DNA from: JBHIBR01 sp046759145 [NCBI: Nitrospinota bacterium] | Lineage (GTDB): Bacteria > UBA8248 | Length of the DNA stretch: 6,164 nt | Direction: 5' to 3' | Assembly: GCA_046759145.1 (NCBI GenBank) | Contig: JBHIBR010000121.1 | Coordinates: 1-6,164 of the forward strand | Shown: in pieces, positions 4,293 through 6,164 of the stretch | Position numbering within the stretch: position 1 is the stretch's first letter | Layout: each line of letters starts with the position of its first letter | Made by a program: the position numbers and the translations under genes | Notes under the pieces: generated by a model | The model's input: only the letters and a program-made list of their open reading frames with translations | Databases searched by the model: none | Told to the model about the DNA's origin: nothing

Positions 4293-5963
4293 TCAGAACG
4301 CTCGGGCGAGTTCGGGCCGCTCGCGCAGGCGGGCCACGATGTCCCGCCGCTTGAACTTGAGGGTGGTGGTCTTGGGGAGGGAGTCCCCTTCCCAGAGGAC
4401 GAAATCCCTCACCCGTTTGTAGTCGGCGAGGTTCCGGCAGCGGGCCCGGACCTCGGCGGCGAGGGCCTCCCGCTCGCGGCCCTCGTGGCCCGCCGCCGCC
4501 AGGGCCTCGCCGTCGGGCACGATCACCGCGAAGACCTCTTCGGCCATCTGTCCCGCCCGGCTCACCTTCCGCCCCAGGACGCACACCTCCCGGATGAGGG
4601 GGCTCTGGGCGAGTTCTTCCTCCACTTCCTCAGGGTAGATGTTCTTGCCCGCCTCGGAGACGATGACGTTCTTCGAGCGGCCGCAGATGGTCAAAAAGCC
4701 CTCGGCGTCAATGCGCCCGATGTCCCCGGTGTAGAGCCAGCCCTCGCGCAGGGTCTCGGCCGTGAGGGCGGGGTCCTCGAAGTAGCCCGCCATGATGCCC
4801 GGCCCCCGGATGAGCACCTCCCCCTCTCCGGGGTTGTCTCCCTCGCGGTGGAGGATCTCCACCTCCACCCCCGGCAGGGGCTGGCCCACCGTCCCCAGGC
4901 GGTTGTGGTCCGGGCGGTTGCAGTGGGTGGCCGGGGAAGCCTCGGTGAGGCCGTAGCCCTGGATCACCTCCAGCCCCAGCGCCGTCAGGTCGCGGAGGAT
5001 GGGGAGGTCCAGGGGGGCGCCCCCGCTCACCAGGAAGCGGAGCCTCCCCCCGAAGCTTCGCCTCACCGCGGGGAAAAACCACCGCCCCAGCCGCAGGTCC
5101 CAGCGGAGCCCCGCGCGGGAGAGAGAAAACAGAGCCCCGAAGAGCGCCCGCTGGACCCGACCCCTCGCCTTCACCTCTTGGAAGATGCGCCGGTGGAGAA
5201 GGCGCAGGAGAGCGGGGACCATGAGGGAGATGCTGGCACGCTGGCGGACCATGGCCTCCATGAGGGTGCGGGGGTTGAGGGAGTGGAGGTAGTGCACCCG
5301 CGCCCCCGCCACCCAGGGGGACAGCAAGCCCGCCGTGCTCTCGAACATATGGTTCAGGGGGAGCACCGAGAGGAACACATCCGCGGGGCCCGCCTCGAAG
5401 ACCTCCCGCATGGCGAGCACGTTGCTCGCCACGTTGCGGTGGGTGAGGACCACCCCCTTCGGAGGCCCTGTGGTGCCCGAGCTGAAGACGATGAGGGCGG
5501 TATCCTCGGGCTGGGGCCGGGCCTCTTCGGCGAGGAGGGGGGCTTCCCAGGGTGCCGCTTCGTCCAGCCGGAGGAAGAGCCCGGGCGGAGCGAGGGCCCC
5601 CGCGAGGCGGGGGAGGGCGGTTTCCTGCTCCCCGTCGGCCAGAAGAACCCCGCAACGGGCGCGGCGGAGGATGTTCTCCAGCTCGCCCGGCGTGAGCCTG
5701 ATGTCCAGAGGGACGAGCACGCCTCCGGCCAGCAGCGTGCCGAAGTAGGCCATCCCCCACTCGGGGCGGTTCCCGGCGAGGAGCGCCACCCGGCCCCCCT
5801 TCTCCACCCCTCCCGCTCTGAGCGCCCCCGCCAGAGCCCGGCTGCGCTCGGAGGCTTCGCGCCGGGTGAAGCTCCGCAGCCCTCCGCGTCCGTCATCCTG
5901 CTGGAGCGCGACAGCGTCGGGGTAGCGCTCGACGCCCTGGCGGATGAGCTCAATGAGGTCCAT
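4293..5963 (-). CDS. AMP-forming fatty acyl-CoA synthetase (long-chain acyl-CoA ligase type)
   Basis: A complete 556-residue ANL-superfamily adenylate-forming enzyme, which would activate a fatty or related carboxylic acid to acyl-AMP and then acyl-CoA. Motifs in order: P-loop IVFSSGTTGPPKG (158-170); LPLNHMFE (201-208), typical of fatty acyl ligases; VSGGAPL (312-318); IQGYGLTEASP (334-344), which binds the adenine; YTGDIG (411-416), whose aspartate contacts the ribose; the hinge and CoA-site region GRSKNVIVSEAGKNIYPEE (428-446), as in long-chain acyl-CoA synthetases; and LPKTTTLKFKRR (529-540) with the expected catalytic lysine K536. The usual Gly before that lysine is Leu. Length is slightly under the ~600 of classical long-chain enzymes. 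ATG 5963 is preceded by a modest GAGG. The 3' end lies next to the second 66-bp repeat, but the C-terminus looks intact. Chain-length specificity cannot be read; a shorter or aromatic substrate is possible. Confidence 0.92.
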   Translation of the reverse strand: MDLIELIRQGVERYPDAVALQQDDGRGGLRSFTRREASERSRALAGALRAGGVEKGGRVALLAGNRPEWGMAYFGTLLAGGVLVPLDIRLTPGELENILRRARCGVLLADGEQETALPRLAGALAPPGLFLRLDEAAPWEAPLLAEEARPQPEDTALIVFSSGTTGPPKGVVLTHRNVASNVLAMREVFEAGPADVFLSVLPLNHMFESTAGLLSPWVAGARVHYLHSLNPRTLMEAMVRQRASISLMVPALLRLLHRRIFQEVKARGRVQRALFGALFSLSRAGLRWDLRLGRWFFPAVRRSFGGRLRFLVSGGAPLDLPILRDLTALGLEVIQGYGLTEASPATHCNRPDHNRLGTVGQPLPGVEVEILHREGDNPGEGEVLIRGPGIMAGYFEDPALTAETLREGWLYTGDIGRIDAEGFLTICGRSKNVIVSEAGKNIYPEEVEEELAQSPLIREVCVLGRKVSRAGQMAEEVFAVIVPDGEALAAAGHEGREREALAAEVRARCRNLADYKRVRDFVLWEGDSLPKTTTLKFKRRDIVARLRERPELARAF

Positions 5964-6164
5964 GGGGCCTCGCGGGGGAAGACGTTCGAAAAACTGGCCG
6001 GAAGCGGCGGCCCTTTCCTCGCCAAGAACTTACCAGATGGGGTGCAAGCCGAAAAGGGATCGACCGATGCTCTCTTTCGCCTGCTCGTCCACATGTCTCC
6101 CTGAGCGGAGGGAAGGGTCTCGCGAGGCCGCCGGTGCCGCCGGACCGGGGAGTGGAGAAAGGAG
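5964..6164. other. Upstream region of the ligase, probably divergent
   Basis: No gene is supported in these 201 bases. They must hold the ligase promoter on the minus strand, but no box pair close to consensus stands out. A short inverted repeat, CCGGT (6131-6135) with ACCGG (6144-6148), lies near the end. If a + strand gene follows the window, this is a shared divergent control region. Confidence 0.4.
6158..6164 (+). promoter_or_regulatory. Ribosome binding site of a gene starting past the window end
   Basis: AAAGGAG forms the last seven bases and is a near-ideal Shine-Dalgarno sequence. A start codon would be expected within about 10 bases to the right, in the direction opposite to the ligase. 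The gene itself cannot be seen. Confidence 0.45.

Noticed and set aside
4485-6104. A 539-codon + strand frame opposite the ligase
   Set aside because: It is antisense to a ligase with every family motif. Its translation is rich in low-complexity Gly/Arg/Glu/Pro/His, as expected opposite a GC-rich gene, and shows no motif of its own.
1-6164. CRISPR array, tRNA, rRNA or riboswitch
   Set aside because: I saw no regularly spaced repeats of CRISPR type, no tRNA cloverleaf with T-loop motif, and no recognisable riboswitch core on either strand.

Overview
The window looks like high-GC bacterial chromosome broken up by foreign or decayed accessory DNA. The flanking genes are GC-rich with strong G/C third-position bias: the 3' part of a LeuA/homocitrate-synthase-type enzyme, an FMN nitroreductase, and an AMP-forming fatty acyl-CoA ligase. 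An archaeal-type GatD-like 5' fragment and a hicB-hicA pair would fit an uncultured high-GC lineage (Deltaproteobacteria-like, Tectomicrobia, NC10 or Rokubacteria). That placement is inference; nothing in the window fixes the taxon.

Layout from left to right. 1-639 (+) is the 3' end of an HMGL-like acyltransferase gene. 676-1233 (-) is a convergent nitroreductase. 1234-1674 has no gene; it holds two GC hairpins and an inverted-repeat intergenic element bounded by TGTCA...CGAGC ends. 1675-1800 (+) is the first ~42 codons of a GatD-like gene that stops making sense at a G7 tract. 1800-3776 is a clearly more AT-rich island with two + strand genes: a three-TM membrane protein with a beta-rich N-terminus, and a GIY-YIG (T5orf172/Mug113-like) protein flanked by two zinc ribbons. 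Each is preceded by a copy of the same imperfect ~59-bp repeat. 3777-4282 is a small module bounded by two nearly identical 66-bp direct repeats. Between the repeats lie a HicB antitoxin gene and only the first 12 codons of its HicA toxin partner. 4293-5963 (-) is the complete acyl-CoA ligase. The last 201 bases are its upstream region and end in a Shine-Dalgarno-like AAAGGAG, suggesting a + strand gene just beyond the window.

The enzyme genes are ordinary metabolism. The interest lies in the middle 2.5 kb, which reads as an insertion hot spot: a host gene cut short, two foreign genes with a shared leader repeat, and a toxin-antitoxin pair cut precisely at a duplicated 66-bp segment. The two differences between the 66-bp copies are both silent in one minus-strand reading frame, so the repeat probably derives from the 3' end of a real protein-coding gene. 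The membrane-protein/GIY-YIG pair is a candidate two-gene accessory system of unknown function; no defence role can be shown from this sequence alone.
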